A stretch of 6,131 bases of DNA. Origin: Deltaproteobacteria bacterium. GTDB lineage: Bacteria > Desulfobacterota > DSM-4660 > Desulfatiglandales > Desulfatiglandaceae. The DNA lies in contig JAFDKD010000205.1 in NCBI GenBank assembly GCA_019307165.1, positions 1 through 6,131 of the forward strand, given 5' to 3'. The notes under the pieces are model-generated. The model had not been told where the DNA came from and ran no database searches. It was given only the letters and a program-made list of their open reading frames with translations. Made by a program: the position numbers and the translations under genes. Shown piece by piece: positions 6,030 to 6,131 of this stretch (position 1 is its first letter; every line of letters starts with the position of its first letter).

Positions 6030-6131
6030 TCATATGTAACTTCCCCCCATAGCAGTGGCTTCTGCGGTTGCTAATGGTTTGACATTATAGCCCATTTCGG
6101 CGAGAGCCTTGGTATAGTATGTTAGTCTGCG
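6030..6131 (-). CDS. C-terminal end of an unrecognised minus-strand gene (partial)
   Basis: Reading leftward from the right edge, the minus strand has 33 open codons that end at TGA (complement of 6030-6032). The peptide contains YYTKALAEMGYNVKPLATAE and then ATAMGGSYI. Its composition and codon choice look like a real soluble protein: an amphipathic helix (YTKALAEMGY), a beta-strand (NVKPLATAE) and a glycine turn. I do not recognise the family, and 33 residues are too few to assign one. It converges on the response regulator across a 188-bp spacer with no clear terminator hairpin. It may be chance, since 33 open codons alone are weak evidence. Confidence 0.45.
   Translation of the reverse strand, partial: RRLTYYTKALAEMGYNVKPLATAEATAMGGSYI

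Noticed and set aside
6056..6071. Plus-strand sigma-54-like element (TGGC...TTGC)
   Set aside because: The spacing is one base too long, and it lies inside the putative minus-strand coding end.

Overview
The window looks like chromosomal DNA of a Gram-negative bacterium, most likely a deltaproteobacterium (Desulfobacterota, perhaps Desulfobacterales). This placement is an inference. It rests on moderately high GC content, on the style of the two-component proteins (a kinase H-box reading HEVGNPL and an NtrC-type sigma-54 activator), on a prepilin peptidase next to that pair, and on short heptameric repeats between genes. No rRNA, tRNA, CRISPR array or insertion sequence is visible, and the genes look like ordinary core genes.

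Layout. (1) Positions 2-367 hold the 3' end of a plus-strand gene that enters from the left edge. It encodes a very acidic Pro/Glu/Asp/Ala-rich tail built on a 31-residue tandem repeat. (2) sppA (421-1362, +) encodes a membrane-anchored signal peptide peptidase with an intact Ser/Lys dyad. (3) A Sua5/YciO/YrdC-family protein (1346-1963, -) converges on sppA, and their 3' ends overlap by 17 bp. (4) An 80-bp divergent spacer carries a perfect 16-bp dyad. (5) A compact plus-strand set follows: prepilin peptidase (2044-2904), transmembrane sensor histidine kinase (2912-4483) and NtrC-family response regulator (4483-5841). These are joined by a 7-nt gap and then a 1-nt TAATG overlap, so they are probably one transcription unit. 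(6) The spacer 5842-6029 contains two different 7-bp tandem repeat arrays and an AT-rich stretch. (7) The right edge cuts a minus-strand gene whose last 33 codons (6030-6131) are visible and unrecognised.

How the genes may work together. The peptidase would process type IV pilin or type II secretion pseudopilin precursors at the inner membrane. The kinase would sense a periplasmic or membrane signal and phosphorylate the regulator, which would activate sigma-54 promoters. The co-transcribed arrangement suggests, but does not prove, a PilS/PilR-like control circuit for pilus or secretion genes. The kinase has a two-helix plus periplasmic-domain layout, unlike the polytopic PilS of Pseudomonas, and the regulator's GAFTGA loop reads GAFTDA.

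I found no convincing undescribed system here. The most useful leads are the acidic repeat tail, the unclear sppA start, the peptidase-kinase-regulator unit, and the paired heptamer arrays.
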